A DNA stretch of 64,000 nucleotides. Origin: Arbacia lixula (lineage: Eukaryota > Echinodermata > Echinoidea > Arbacioida > Arbaciidae). Under the pieces are notes generated by a model, which did not search any database, was not told where the DNA came from, and was given only the letters and a program-made list of their open reading frames with translations. Shown piece after piece: positions 10,021-22,228 of this stretch. The first letter of the stretch is position 1. Each line of letters begins with the position of its first letter. The DNA lies in assembly GCA_963669155.1 (NCBI GenBank), contig OZ022595.1, positions 19,185,252 to 19,249,251 of the forward strand, written 5' to 3'. Position numbers and translations under genes: made by a program.

Positions 10021-11641
10021 ATCGAAATAACAGCTGCTTTTAAGCAGTAATTGGGCTGCAGCATTAGTATTCGGGTGATACTAAGGAGCTAAACGCTATT
10101 GATTTTTCTTCAAGAAAACGAATCACGAAACTAATGCTGTTGTAATGAGAGCCATTTTCGTCCGCGCCGTGGAATGAATGATGTTGAACATAACCTTTGC
10201 ATACGTGTACAATGACTTGCATGAAGCCCTAATCTCCTGGGGTAGGACGAGTGATGGTAGTTCCCGTCCTATCCGCATACCAATAATTACCGAAGCCACT
10301 CTTTTGTCTTCGAAAGAACGTCGTAACATGTTTAATATTTGTCATCTTAACGTGGTAACTCGCCACTGCGAACTGTGTGCGTATGTTAGCAACACAATCT
10401 TACGGTTTTATTGCTTATCAAATGACACACCTTTGTGAGTTAGTTGCTGTTGAATTTCCCATAAAAAATATGAATGAACTGTTTTTAATCATGATAATTT
10501 CCCCCTTTTATCAGTCAACCGACAATGATTCTCTTGGAGGTTGCCGTTTAACCAGTTGAAGGCAAGATTAGTTGAAGCTCCATGAGTTTTTTTGTGTGTA
10601 GTAATGGTGCAAAAAATCTACATGGCACATAGAGTTAAAACGGGGTAGCACTTTCGCAGGTCAAACAAATGACATTTACTAAAAAAAAAAAAAAAACACG
10701 GAATTTGTAAGAAAATACTGTTAAAGAACTTCCCTCACAATATTTTCGAGAAAGAAACTGACCTTCAGCGGAATTATATTGATCTTTATAATATTTCAGG
10801 TATATATTTGATGGATCGTAATCATAATAGCTTTTGAGGTACACTTAAGTGTTTCTGTCCTTTTATGACAGGGTAAGGAGGTATAGTACGATAAAAGGGC
10901 ACGATTAACATTTCTTTTCTTATTTCATTTGTTTTTATTTCTGTCGATTAAACGAAATCATGAATGTTTTATTTCAAGCCATGTTTTACGAAACGAAGTT
11001 ATTACCTACTATGTTATTCTAGGGACTCTGCGCTTCAAACATTTATGTTTATGCTTTGTTCCTACTATGTATTCTATTTTGATGTAATACGCTGTTCTTG
11101 TCAATGTGATTGTTTATTATGCATGGTGAAAATAAATAAACAAACAAACAAATAATGATCGTAATCAAAATCAAGTGACATCCTTTCGGCAGCCACCGTA
11201 GGAGGTACATCCATGTATTAACAATGTTGTTAACATATGTTGCAACATATTTAGCAGTAACAATGTTATTAATGACATTTTGTATATATCATGGTCGTTC
11301 CATATCAATGTATTTTAATGGAAATAAAACAAAACTTTTATACTTACTTTGTCGACAACACGATTCTTTTGCATTTCGTGTTGACGCAAAGTCTATAAAC
11401 GTGTATATCAACAGTAAAACTAATCGATCTTTGAGTTTGAATGACAAAAAAAAAGATATCATAATCATGCATAAAAAATATAGACTCGGTAAAATCAGAG
11501 AACATTATGTAAACGAAGAGGGCAGACATTGCGACCGTTGGTAAAGTTTAATATGAAATCCTGAAAATAATACTCGAGGTCCTCGGAGATTTCCAATACA
11601 TTGCTGACGGCATTCGTGTACGTAGAGAGAGAGAGGGAGAG

Positions 11642-11697
<56 letters not shown>

Positions 11698-11961
11698 AGA
11701 AGAAGAAGAAGAAGAAGAAGAAGAAGAAGAAGGCTGAGAAGGAGAGAGGGAGATGGAGGGGGCGTATGTATTTACGTGTGTGATATAGAAAGAGGGGTGA
11801 TTGCGTGTACATTAAAATGATAAAGGGTTAGAAAGGCAAGAGAGAGGGGCAGAGAGAGAGAGAAAGAGAAGAAGAGGTAAGACGGTGAAGAGATGGGGCA
11901 GTGAATGTGGACAGGTGAGAGAGATAGAGAGATAGGCTGGTAACGGGGAGAGACAGGGAGC

Positions 11962-11992
<31 letters not shown>

Positions 11993-13519
11993 GGGGGGGG
12001 GGGGGGGGTGAGCGGCACCGTGCAATCTACAAAGCGGCATATCCTTTGATATCTCGACAACAGATATGTAATATTGACAGGGTTGCGATGGGAAAGAGCT
12101 TAAAATAACCGCCCGGCCTATAGTTTCTGTAATGTTATTATTTAATAAATAAACATCACTCGTGCAGAAAAAAAAATGTATATCGTTCAAACAGAACGCG
12201 GTCGCGATATGAAACGCCTTTGAACTGAACAAACCTGTCCACCCAAATGATAAAACAAGAAGACAAAAGGACGCAACAATAGATCTGCAATAACTACCAA
12301 AGTCGGTCCTTACATAACATAGAACAGATGCTCATTTTAAAACCATCATAGTTTGTTTTATTATTCAATAAAACAAAATTCAATTCAAAATCAATGAAGG
12401 CTTTTAGGAATCAAAGTAGATAATATAATTACTATTCGAATTCTGCAAAGAAACTTTTTTCAACAGCCTTTTTTTTTTGCTTTGTCGCAAGATAGAACCA
12501 CAAAAGATATTAGAATTTTATCCCATATTTCGGCTAGATTCTAATCAGCCGTAGTGTCTCTTTTTGTAGTTTTGTGATATCATATTCGGCGGCGAAGCAC
12601 AAAGAAAATATTTTTTGAATAATCCTTCTGCCGCAGCAGCTCTCAACGGCAAAATAATAAAAAAGAGGATTTATTAAAGAATCGAAATCATTCATTCCAT
12701 TGTATTATCCTTTCAGATGTGCCGCATTTTGCTTGACCGTTCACATCATTGTCGCCAAAGCTGCGATTTGGCAGCCCAAACGGGCGATTTTCACCACCTG
12801 CATCCACAAAAGGAAACGAAACACAGGCCGCCACGCAAGTACATAAAAAAATACACGCACACCCGTTTTTTAAGAGATTGTCATATTCTCAATTCATACA
12901 CTTACAACATAACAATTGAAAATTAGTATAAGTGAATATAATATAAAAAATAACACGAACATACATACAATCAAGTATGATTACTATCTTCAAATTGACT
13001 TTGGGTAAATTTGGCGCTGTAAGATAAACTTTATTATGATGGTGTTATTAAGAACAACAACATAAGCTTTTTACAACAATATGAATACTTAACAGCATTA
13101 CAACAAGACCATAAATTAAAGATCTTATATATAGGCGTTGCTAATAAGGACACCCCCCCCCCCCCACACACACACACACACAATTGCTACTCGAATCTGG
13201 CCCTTATAGTAAACATATTTGGCAAGATACAATTTTCAACATCTATGTTAACTAGAACGAACAGAAAAAGTCAATTATTTATACTTTGTTATAATGAATG
13301 TGTTTATGTACATGTTTATGATATGACTATGCTACTTGCTGAAGACAATATGTTGACTGATGATATGCCGAATTAAATGAAATGATAATGAAAATGAAAT
13401 CGTTTGTAGAGCTCAAGGATGTGTAAGAACATAATTATAAGAGGAAGGGGGACGCACGTATTGTTAAATGTCATCAATCAATGTCCTTGCAATACTTCAT
13501 CAGATTGCCACTTATAGGG
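10021..13519. other. Intergenic, microsatellites only
   Basis: No convincing gene. The interval contains (GA)n passing into (GAA)n at about 11624-11735, another (GA)n ending in a 19-G tract at about 11836-12009, and a C tract joined to (CA)n at 13152-13182. A stretch ending in AAATAAATAAACAAACAAACAAA near 11130-11153 resembles a retroposon 3' tail. Confidence 0.5.
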
Positions 13520-13735
13520 CCATTCTCATTGGACTTAAAAAATCGCGAAGTTAGAAAAATCGCGAGTTCGGATGAAAGTTACCTAGAAACCGTACCAACA
13601 GCCGTCCAAAACTTCGCATGAAACTTCGCAACTCAGAGCGCGATTTTTCTAACTTCGCGAGTTTTTGGTGAAATGAGAACACGAGTGTCAAACTTTGCGA
13701 TTTTTAACTTCGCGATTTTTTTGTAATGAGAATGG
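13520..13735. mobile_element. MITE-like inverted-repeat element
   Basis: The termini CCATTCTCATT (13520-13530) and its exact complement (13725-13735) bound 216 bp. Homology between the ends continues imperfectly for about 40 bp (AAAATCGCGAAGTTA). Inside, a 21-bp segment at 13544-13564 is repeated as a perfect inverted copy at 13639-13659. There is no coding capacity and I could not define a target-site duplication, so the superfamily is unknown. Confidence 0.75.
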
Positions 13736-14089
13736 TTCTTATTTCTTTGGACAAATCAGGATCAAAACATGTTATGTGTATCAGATAGTGAATTCAGAAC
13801 ATAATGTCAGTCACAATGAACTAGACATAACAATCCACCACACCTTGGCCTGGTAGATGAATCGTGAAATATTGACACTAAAAAGCAAATTAATAGTCTT
13901 TCTCTCAGTAGATATTTTAACGTGTATTCTCTTCAGTTATTGTAAGGTTGCTGAAATAACTCCTAGCAAATGGTTTAAAAAAAAAGTGAATAATTAATGA
14001 AGGTCATGCCTGCCTGGCTGAGATCCTGTGGATTTGCTGGTATGGTGGAAAATACCAGGGTGTTGTTGATAAAAACAGAATCATGAAAA

Positions 14090-14600
14090 GAAACAAATTA
14101 ATGAAGTTTTGACAAAAAGCCGTCAAATAAATATGAAGTTTCAAAATCTCAATTTTGTTACGTCACTTGCGTCCTACTCTGCTATAAGTGGTGTACTATG
14201 TTTTGTGTGAAACATTCTTTTTCTTTTCTCAAAAGGATACCATTTGACCTGTGTTCATTCGATATATCATTAGACACGTAATGGGCAATTCCATACTTTT
14301 GGTTAAAGTCATGTAACGTGAGTAACCAAAGCTTCTTTATTTTATATTCTGTTATAGTGTTGCAGAAATTATGTAACTAATAATTTAGGAAGCAAACAGT
14401 TCACCTTTCCATGACACGCAATAATATCCTTAGCACAGAAACCTCTTTTTCAATTAAATAAAGAAGCTTTAGTTACTCACATTACATGACTTTAACCAAA
14501 ACTGTGGAATTGCCCTAATATTTACTCCCATTCCTCTATGGGAAAATATGTTCATTTATCAAAAGGCAGAAAAAGGGGCAATTTATGGAATCATACAGCA
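14090..14600. repeat. Dispersed repeat copy, interrupted by a MITE
   Basis: Sequence on both sides of the element at 14283-14515 matches, with divergence, the region around 41745-41990. Left shared words include TTTGACAAA, ACGTCACTTG, CTGCTATAAGT and CATTCGATATAT. Right shared words include TTATC-AAAG-CAGAAAA. The repeat copy at 42 kb shows an imperfect palindrome around TGACGTCAC, so the family may itself be a MITE. Confidence 0.6.
14283..14515. mobile_element. Inverted-repeat MITE with TAAT target duplication
   Basis: The ends GGGCAATTCCA and TGGAATTGCCC are exact complements, and terminal homology extends about 60 bp, through TTGGTTAAAGTCATGTAA and on to AGCTTCTTTATT. TAAT flanks both sides (14279-14282 and 14516-14519). 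The related repeat at 41.9 kb has a single TAAT at 41912-41915 and no insertion, an empty-site paralogue. There are no open frames, so movement must depend on a transposase supplied elsewhere. Confidence 0.85.
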
Positions 14601-15140
14601 CGCAACACATGGGACTCTTTCCATCAGACAGTTTAGCTTAGATGGACATCGATGCAAAGAAACTATACAAACTAACCAGAATAAATTTAAGTACGTAAAC
14701 ATTTCTGAGTCACCAGAGAAAATTCAGTACACGTGGCTTGACGCAATATAATACAAGAATTTATCAACATTCTGTGATCAAATACGCGTGCACTAAAAAT
14801 CACCAGAGAAAAAAGGGAAAAATATAAACGATTGAAAGGAAATCGCAGATAATAATACACAAAAATATGTGTCTAATGTAGGAAGAAATGCATCTGCTCA
14901 CATTGTTATTCCTCCTAAAAATTGAAAATAAAGGGGGATATTAAAGGGACTCGATAGCGAAGAGGTATAGTGAATGCCACTAAGGCGCTGCTGACGCACC
15001 TCCGGCCGAGATGGGTGCAACCCCGCTAACCCAGACTGCTGACCGGTCGAATTGAGGAATAAACCTGGCGTAAAGCTGGCGTCTGCATACTCATATGCCC
15101 GTACGAATATGAGAATCATATGGCCTAAAATAATGACATT
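14520..15140. other. Intergenic, no gene seen
   Basis: The left part is the continuation of the dispersed repeat. The rest is unique-looking AT-rich DNA with a short GC-richer patch near 14980-15070. No exon features. Confidence 0.45.
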
Positions 15141-16085
15141 CTTATCATAAATCGTGCAATACGTGTTGCGGCCTTCAAGGCCAATGCGTTTGTCTGTTTT
15201 CAGATACTTATGATGCTGTTAAATAACCTTTTCAACCAAAAAATAATGCTAGAAAACCGTTGATAGTAAAAATGCATTACAGAAACCCCAACGTTTTTGC
15301 CGAGTTTTGAAGAAAGTGTTGTTGTTGTGTTGACAGTGATTTAAGGTGCGTTTCCAATCGAATAGTCTATTTATGGTTCATATTCACATTGGTCGCTTAA
15401 CTTAGACCACGTACTAAACGTAAATTTACTCTATGAGGCACAAGATAACTCATATCATGCTGTCATAATGTCGTTGATATTTATCACAGAATTACAACAG
15501 TGAAATGTTGAAATTATTGTGGACCAACTCAATACATTATTTCAGTGATTCCGAAGACAAAAGCAATTACAGTCAAACCTTTCTTAGTGGCCACCTGTCT
15601 ATAGCAGCCAACCTGTCTATAGTGGCCACTAAAAAAATTCCCCCGGAGAGAGATCATGTGTTAAAGAACCTGCCTATAGCAGCCACCTGTCTATAAAGGC
15701 CACAATTCTGGTTTCCCTTGGGTGGCCACTATAGACAGGTTTCACTGTATATTGAATCAATAGCAATGTTTCATGTTGTAGTTTTTAGGCGTCCTATGAA
15801 GTTAATCCATGTTAGGTACGCGGTCTAAGATAAACCACCGTTTTGAATATGGGCCCTATTCGATTGGAAACGCACCTTACATCACCACAAGAACAAACAA
15901 TACTTTCTTCAAAGCACGGCAACAACTTTGGGGTTTCTGCGATGCATTTTTACGATTAACGGTTTTCTATAGCATTATTTGGTCAAAAACGTGAATTTAA
16001 CAGCATATCGTCAGTATCTCAAAACATGCAAACGCAACGGTCTTGTAGCCCACAACGCGTATCGCGTGTCTTATAAATAATCATG
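15141..16085. mobile_element. Foldback element with about 300-bp inverted arms
   Basis: The arm at 15141-15440 is matched, in reverse complement and with perhaps 75-85% identity by eye, by 15790-16085. The best-matched blocks are AAGGTGCGTTTCCAATCGAA near the inner third, CAGAAACCCCAA, GAAAACCGTT and ATGCTGTTAAAT. The loop of about 350 bp holds a second, TA-flanked element. No open frame is present. This resembles a Foldback-type non-autonomous DNA transposon; an inverted duplication by another mechanism is the alternative. Confidence 0.7.
15570..15747. mobile_element. Tc1/mariner-like MITE nested in the foldback loop
   Basis: A 178-bp element flanked by TA on both sides (15568-15569 and 15748-15749). 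The ends begin CAGTCAAACCT and, on the other strand, CAGTGAAACCTGTCTATAGT. CAGT termini with TA duplication are the hallmark of Tc1/mariner. Internally the motif CCTGTCTATAG recurs four times in both orientations. It has no transposase. A related word (TCTATAGACAGGTTTG) occurs near 61523. Confidence 0.8.
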
Positions 16086-18470
16086 AGTATGTAATTTGGT
16101 CTACATGTTTATCATATTCATAGGAATGTCCTAGTTTCAGGAATTACATTTTTTTTGACGGATGGGAGTGGTCGATAATTCAAATTCAAAATTATGATAA
16201 CCTTATGACATATAATGATCGTTATGTTTAAAGGGACAGGGTAGTCATGGAGGTGGTGGCAATATTTACGGGTCATAATCAAAGCACAACAGTCCTGCCG
16301 CCATCACCATGGTCACCGACAGGGGGTAGATAGCGGGGGGGTGGGTGGGGGGTGGATGGCGTGTACGCCCATCCCCCCCCCCCCCACACACACACACACA
16401 CACACACACAAAACACACAAAAAAAACACTTCAACGTTGACAATAAAGAAATTAATGAAATTGATATGGATATCATAAGTCACATTATTGATGATAACAA
16501 ATAAAATATGATACATGTAACAATAATCCATTTTCTTTTTAATCCTTTCAAGCTTTTTAACCCTTCGAAAAGTCTGAAGTCATATTTCTTCTTTCTTTAA
16601 GTGCTTTTTTTTTAAAAGATAGATCAAATATGAGAACTGTGTGCGTTTTGTATTCACTTTACTGAATCCCAAACTGCACAACAAACTGTACAAGAATGTT
16701 CGTTTATGTACAATTGCATCAGTAACATCGCACCCAAGCTTCTCCAACAGGTTTAACCAAAATGGTTAAATTCATAAATAAAGCACTTGGAGTATCGACA
16801 CAGATTCTGATTCCCAAAAAAGCAAAATATAATATTCTAGCGATAAACGACACACAAGACCAAGACATTGAAATGAGTTGCCTAAGCAAGTATATCTAGG
16901 TGTTATAGGCGCGAATTATAGCTGCGCCTAATCTATCAAGCCTCTGCGGCTTTTAGAGGCGTCCCCTTTCCCCAATGGTAACCATTCATACTCAACTTGT
17001 TTATACATTTCCGACATTACTTGATTATTCATCATTATCTTAAAAATGTATTTTCATGTTTGTTTAATATTTTACTATGTGTGTAAAAATGTTTCTTTCA
17101 TGTTGATGGTAATAAATAAAGTTCAATCAGTTCTGTCAATTTAAAGTAAACATTGCAACATCATCTCGTAGTTTCTTATTTGAATGAAAGAAACACATTT
17201 TCACTGTTATACGAGTTATACCAACACTCTATTAATGTCTACACGACATTTGCTGAGAAACAAAAAAGTGTGCAAATCCTTGATTTGAAGGAGTCACTTC
17301 GACAGCGCTCTTCAACATGATGTTGTTATTGGTGGTTCATGTCAGTTCAAGTGTACAAATAGTTGAAATTACACAGGACCCGTCGACATTTCAAGGCGGA
17401 ATCTAAGGACACTATCATTCTTTGAAAAGTTTGTTTTGAGACCATGATTTACAAGAGAAGTACTCAAACAACATGTTATTTCATGTTTCGTTCTATTTGA
17501 AGAATTTTACAAAAAAAGAACACCCGGAATTCAGATCAAAGCAAAGATTTTTTTAATGAACTTGTTCTCAATTCAGATTGAGCTCACTTAACAGTCGTGC
17601 CGCTTCATTCCTCGCTGTGAAAAATGTGTGTTCTGTTCAGTGTGTGACCATTTTCAAGGAGGGTGTTGTATGTATGTTATTGTTTTTTTTTTCTTCTTGT
17701 TCTCCTCAATTGCAATAACCAATATTTTGTCAATTACTTGGGTACATGAATGCACATGAATGATAACTTCGTAATGTTTGTAACATTTTTATAGTTTGAT
17801 ATCACCGTGTATAATGTGTATTGATTGTAAAACATATGCAATTTACTCACGTGTTGCCAGCCATGTTTTGACTTTTAATAAACCATTTGAATTTAATCTG
17901 ATTAATTTGTTTTGAAGCGATATTGACCCTTTCATTACAATGGGTATAGAGGTGTATAGTGAGCCAATGAAGTTTCCACGGTCTGGTTATAGACATGATA
18001 GAAGGGTACGTGAATGCAATTTCCTATTACTTAAGTACATTATCATACTCCGAAGAAATTATTATGTAACAAGTGATTTTCTATTATGTAATAATGATAA
18101 CATTGAAACTTAATGTTGTAGTTTTTTTTTCTTCCATGGAATCAATCCCTTTTAGAAGGAACATGAAATGTGTTGAGCCCCCTTTTTAAAGCAGATAGAA
18201 CAAAATCAATTTTGCGGGGATATGCTTTCTTTAAAAATATTTTCCGTTTCTTTCTACACAAAAAGCTACTAAATTCAATATATAAACCATTTACGTACCA
18301 GACAAGGCGGTGCTCCACCTATCTACGAGAGTTGTGTGCTTATGTGGGTATAAATATTCACCAATGGTAGATATGAAAAAAAAGAAGTTGCTGTAAAGAA
18401 ATCAAATTTTGATGGGAAATGGATGGAAGCCTTTTTGACAACAATCTCCTCATTTGGTGGAACTTTATAC
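16086..18470. other. Intergenic, no gene seen
   Basis: This holds a C tract joined to (CA)n at about 16372-16410. Long AT-rich stretches have no coding signature. Sequence at 16990-17130 ending GGTAATAAATAAAGTTC and at 17650-17900 ending in AATAAACCATTTG looks like 3' UTR or retroposon tails, but I found no associated coding exon. Confidence 0.45.
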
Positions 18471-18479
18471 CGAGGGTCT

Positions 18480-18960
18480 GGAAACTGCTAAAAGGGAAGC
18501 GCCATATTCGTGATTTCAACTAACAAACATCGTGTCCGAACACGACATCAAATGGGCCGTAAATTGACGCGTATAGCTCTTAGTACTTCTCTTAGCTAAG
18601 TCATGTACGCTGCTTGATGATTATTAATGCTGACCGAAGACGCATTCTTATACAATAGTCTATTACGAGAAGGAGTGAACCCAAACTGTATTACAGGGCA
18701 TAGTTATTATCGCGGCACAAAAGTCGAGAGCCACAAAAGAAGAGAGCCTTTGGAGATATACAGCGTAGCTGCATCCATGCGCCGCGGATAATTCTTGCCC
18801 TTAGTCAGCGGTATAGATCAAAGAGGGATGAGCCAACTCCGGGATTATTCGGCTAATTAGATTCCCAGTGAGCTGCGCAGACAGCTAATCATGTCGGCGA
18901 AATAAGACCTATTTGGCCCATTGATTGATAAAGGCCCGTAATAAAAAAAAAAAAAAAGGA
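18480..18960. promoter_or_regulatory. Candidate cis-regulatory element with TCF/LEF site
   Basis: A unique, GC-richer block in AT-rich surroundings, free of microsatellites and of coding features. It contains a perfect AGATCAAAG TCF/LEF motif at 18815-18823 and homeodomain-type words (GGCTAATTAGATT, GCTAATCATG). About 45 bp of it (near 18870-18920) recurs at 20870-20912. It lies about 9.7 kb upstream of the Sp5 start codon; any link is inference. Confidence 0.35.
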
Positions 18961-20090
18961 TGGGCGAAACTTCTCAGATGGCTCTCCTTCACGCTTTAAT
19001 AAAAACAGCCCGCGAACAATTCTTTAGAAGAAACTAGGCGCAAAGAGTTGAAAGTGATAGTATTAGATGGCGTATAGAAAAAGAATGAAAGCGGGGGAGA
19101 AAAGGATTGGAAAACTAATAGCTCGGTTAATAGGCTAGGTGCATCGATAACGACATAAAGAATAGGGCTGGTGCAGAGGCGTGGTCTATTGTTGTCAACA
19201 AGAAATAGGGGAGAGCCGTGATTAATGCCACTTACGTGTAAATACAAAGTAAGGGTTCTCTTTGAGAATACCGCAGGTAAAAATAATGTGCGGCGAGATT
19301 CTACCCAATTCTTTCCTTAGAATAACGCAATCTTGTGAATAAGCAATGATAGCAGCAGTGTGGTGGGCCTAAGAGTGCTTGAAACAGCTACCGTTCCTCA
19401 TTTTTCTTTTCTCTTAAAATGTGTTAAGCTTTCCCCCCAACACCTTATCTATTACGATAAAGATCAGCGATGATAATAGTTGTATTAAGATGGTAAATGA
19501 GAAGAGATACAAGAAGAAGACGGCAAAGAAGAAGGTGGAGGAGAAAACGAAAAAAAAAATGAATAAGATTAGTGTTTAATGAGTCGATACGAAGGTAAGA
19601 TTCGTAAGATAAGATTCACACTCAAATGTATCCATTTGGGAGGAGAGATGGAATGGTACTTATGGTCACAAAGAAATATCAACACGGGTTTAAAAGCCAC
19701 AACAGTGACCTAGAGTTCTAATGCAAAGAATAACAAGAAAGAAAACACTAATACATGCGATGGATGGTATACAGTTAGTCATAATTCAGCACAAGTATTT
19801 TTTCACGAATAATTAATTGAATGGCCTTGCAGTGAACGGAACGAGGTAAAACGCTGTCTTCGGTGCGTTGTGTGTCTTGTGCCAAAGGGCGACGATGGCA
19901 TGCAAGCCTTGATATGCTCGCGTGAAAACAAATATAAAACGAGGAATTGAAAAATTGTGGACGAAACGTGGCGAAATCGTGAAAGCAAATTGACTCATTG
20001 ACACCAATACATTTCATCGCCTTTCTTCTCCCTCCTATTCTTTCTCATTCTTTCCCCATCTACCCGCCCACACCCCCATGATCATCTACA
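18961..20090. other. Intergenic, no gene seen
   Basis: Mixed-composition DNA without exon features. Overlapping minus-strand frames at 19775-20017 have no domain character and no splice support. Confidence 0.45.
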
Positions 20091-20096
20091 GCCCTT

Positions 20097-20581
20097 TTCT
20101 CACTGACAACAATTTCGCTTAGCCCCGGCAATTGCGGTGCTAAGCCCCCCCCCCCCCCCCCCTTTAGCCCCACCAATTTCCCGGGGTTAAGCTTAGCCCC
20201 GCTTCTGTTCTCACTGTGTTTTTGGAACGTGGGATAGATCCAGCGATAGTCCGGGACTATCTAGCACCGCAATTTGGCAGGGTTAACACCGCAATCGCGG
20301 TGCTAAGAAAGCCAGTGAGAACATTAAAAAAAATAGTCCGGGGTTAAGGAAGACGACGAAAACAGATTACTTCGCGCGCCTTCTCGAGCCCCGTGCACGA
20401 ATATTCATTACCTCGAAAGTCCGGGGTTAACGAAAACAAGTGAGAACAGGAGTGATTTTTTCCCGGTTTCGTAGATAGTACGGGACAAAAATTTCCAGTG
20501 AAAACAAGGGGCTAAGGATAGTCCGGGGTTAGGGGTAATGCGGGACTAACGATAGTACGGGGTTGAGAAATCTAAGTGAGA
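20097..20581. mobile_element. Composite inverted-repeat element with nested TTCTCACT ends
   Basis: The left end TTCTCACT (20097-20104) is matched by AGTGAGAA at the right end (about 20574-20581). The same terminal octamer recurs inside in both orientations, near 20204 (TTCTCACT), 20309 and 20440 (AGTGAGAAC) and as AGTGAAAAC near 20501. Each terminus is followed by TTAGCCCCG/CGGGGTTA-type words. The pattern suggests elements inserted into elements, or an internally duplicated MITE. A 20-base C tract (about 20143-20162) interrupts it. No coding capacity. Confidence 0.6.
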
Positions 20582-20655
20582 AAAAAGCTAATTTGTTCAT
20601 CGGAAAGTACCCCGCCACCCACGCACTCTCGCGTTCTTTCTCTTGGCCTGGCTTC

Positions 20656-21099
20656 CTCTCTCTCTCTCTCTCTCTCTCTCTCCCGCTTGCTGTTAGTCTG
20701 TCTGCGTACTTTGTAAACATCACACCCTCTTTCTATAAACGCCCCCTTCTCTTTCCGAAAAGCCCCCCCCCCCCCCCGCACACACACACACACACACATA
20801 CACACACACGCACACATACTATGTCTATATCTTACTTTTTTTTCTATATACTACCACTCACTTTCTGTCTGAGCTGGGGAGACGGCTAATCATGTAGACG
20901 AAATAAGACCTCTTTTAATGATAAATTGCTGTTATAAAATTAATAACCCTAACCCCATCCCCACAATATGCAACATAATACATGCACATAGACTGCCACT
21001 CACTTTCTTTGAATACCCCCCCCCCCCCCGCCCTCCACATTACATTATCTATTTTATCCATTTCTATAAACTACCCCCTCTCTCTCCCTTTCTCTCTCT

Positions 21100-21138
<39 letters not shown>

Positions 21139-21200
21139 ACTCACACACACACACACACACGCACACACACATAAACACACATACGCACATACACTTTCAT
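20656..21200. repeat. Microsatellite cluster: (TC)n, poly-C and (CA)n
   Basis: (TC)n at about 20656-20682, a C tract running into (CA)n at about 20763-20816, a C tract at about 21016-21029, then (TC)n and long (CA)n at about 21080-21185. Pro/Thr/His-rich open frames across this block are repeat translations. Confidence 0.95.
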
Positions 21201-21342
21201 GCACACATACACAAGCGCAAATTCGTATCCTCCCTTTCCCTCCTACGCACACACAAATTTCGCATTATTTCTTCACCGCCCTCTCTACACCTTTGCGATC
21301 AAGAAAACTATCAATACTTCATCCATGCAGTGGCGCCACACC

Positions 21343-21672
21343 TATTGTGTTTGTGAAACAAGTATTTATCTATGTATACTATAAATCAGATGTTCCTAGC
21401 TGTTCACATCAACTCCCATTCCTCCCATTCGATCAATCTATCATTTTCATCCACTCATATCTCCATGAACCTTCCATGACCACTATCTCAGCTATTGACC
21501 CCCATTTCCCAGTTTGCCCTGATACATGTCTCCATCCCCAGACATGTTTACATAACATAACCACCATCGGTACTGTGTATAATGTATAGTGTTGTGATGT
21601 GAATAAAGGCAGTTGCCACTCAGACACCAACCAAGCAAGTCCAACAGTTTCCTCCTTCTCAATACATAAAAA
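21343..21672 (+). repeat. 5' LTR
   Basis: A 330-bp LTR beginning TATTGTGTTTG and ending ACATAAAAA. It contains an AATAAA signal (GTGAATAAAGGC, about 21600-21610). The ends are not the usual TG...CA, but the start is fixed by the polypurine tract next to the other copy. Confidence 0.92.
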
Positions 21673-22090
21673 TGGCGACGAGGATGGGATCGATCTGAAC
21701 TTGCAGCATGTAGAGCCTTCAGTGCTCGGCGGGCCCGTGCTGGGCTGCGCCATGAAGGAGAAGGAGGAGGAGAAGGGAAGAGGACCGGATTGGACACTGA
21801 CGACGAATACGACTTAGCAACAAAAGAGACTGTAATAAAGAAACAGCAAATCGATCGAGGATGACAACGACATGGCGACTTGAGCCACAACGACAATTTC
21901 CAGCCCACTGCCTGCGGCTACATTCATAAGGACCTAACGTACACGACAGGGAGACTGTGCCTTCGACGACGAGTATGACAATGAGTGTGACGATGACTCC
22001 CTTGATGATGACGTACGGCCACATACGCCCGTACCACGACTCTGGAAGAGAAGACTGATACACAAGCTTCGTGCGATGACGACTGATGAC

Positions 22091-22228
22091 GATGACAATT
22101 CTGGCAGAGGAGTTCCAACTACACGAGCTGTAAACTAGATCTCTGACGACGCCGACGACGATGACGATTCTGGCAGAGGAGTTCCAACTACACGAGCTGT
22201 AAACTAGAACTCTGACGACGCCGACGAC
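22091..22228. repeat. Two tandem 69-bp units inside the LTR element
   Basis: 22091-22159 and 22160-22228 are direct repeats with only a few differences. The units contain TGGCAGAGGAGTTCCAACTA and end in GACGACGCCGACGAC. The surrounding 700 bp is full of GACGA and GATGAC words, unlike the AT-rich right half of the interior. Confidence 0.9.

Noticed and set aside
20918-21589. 223-codon open frame across 20.9-21.6 kb
   Set aside because: The first part is (CA)n/(TC)n translation and the rest is the 5' LTR; the same LTR peptide reappears at 23.8-24.1 kb because the LTR is duplicated, not because it is a protein domain.
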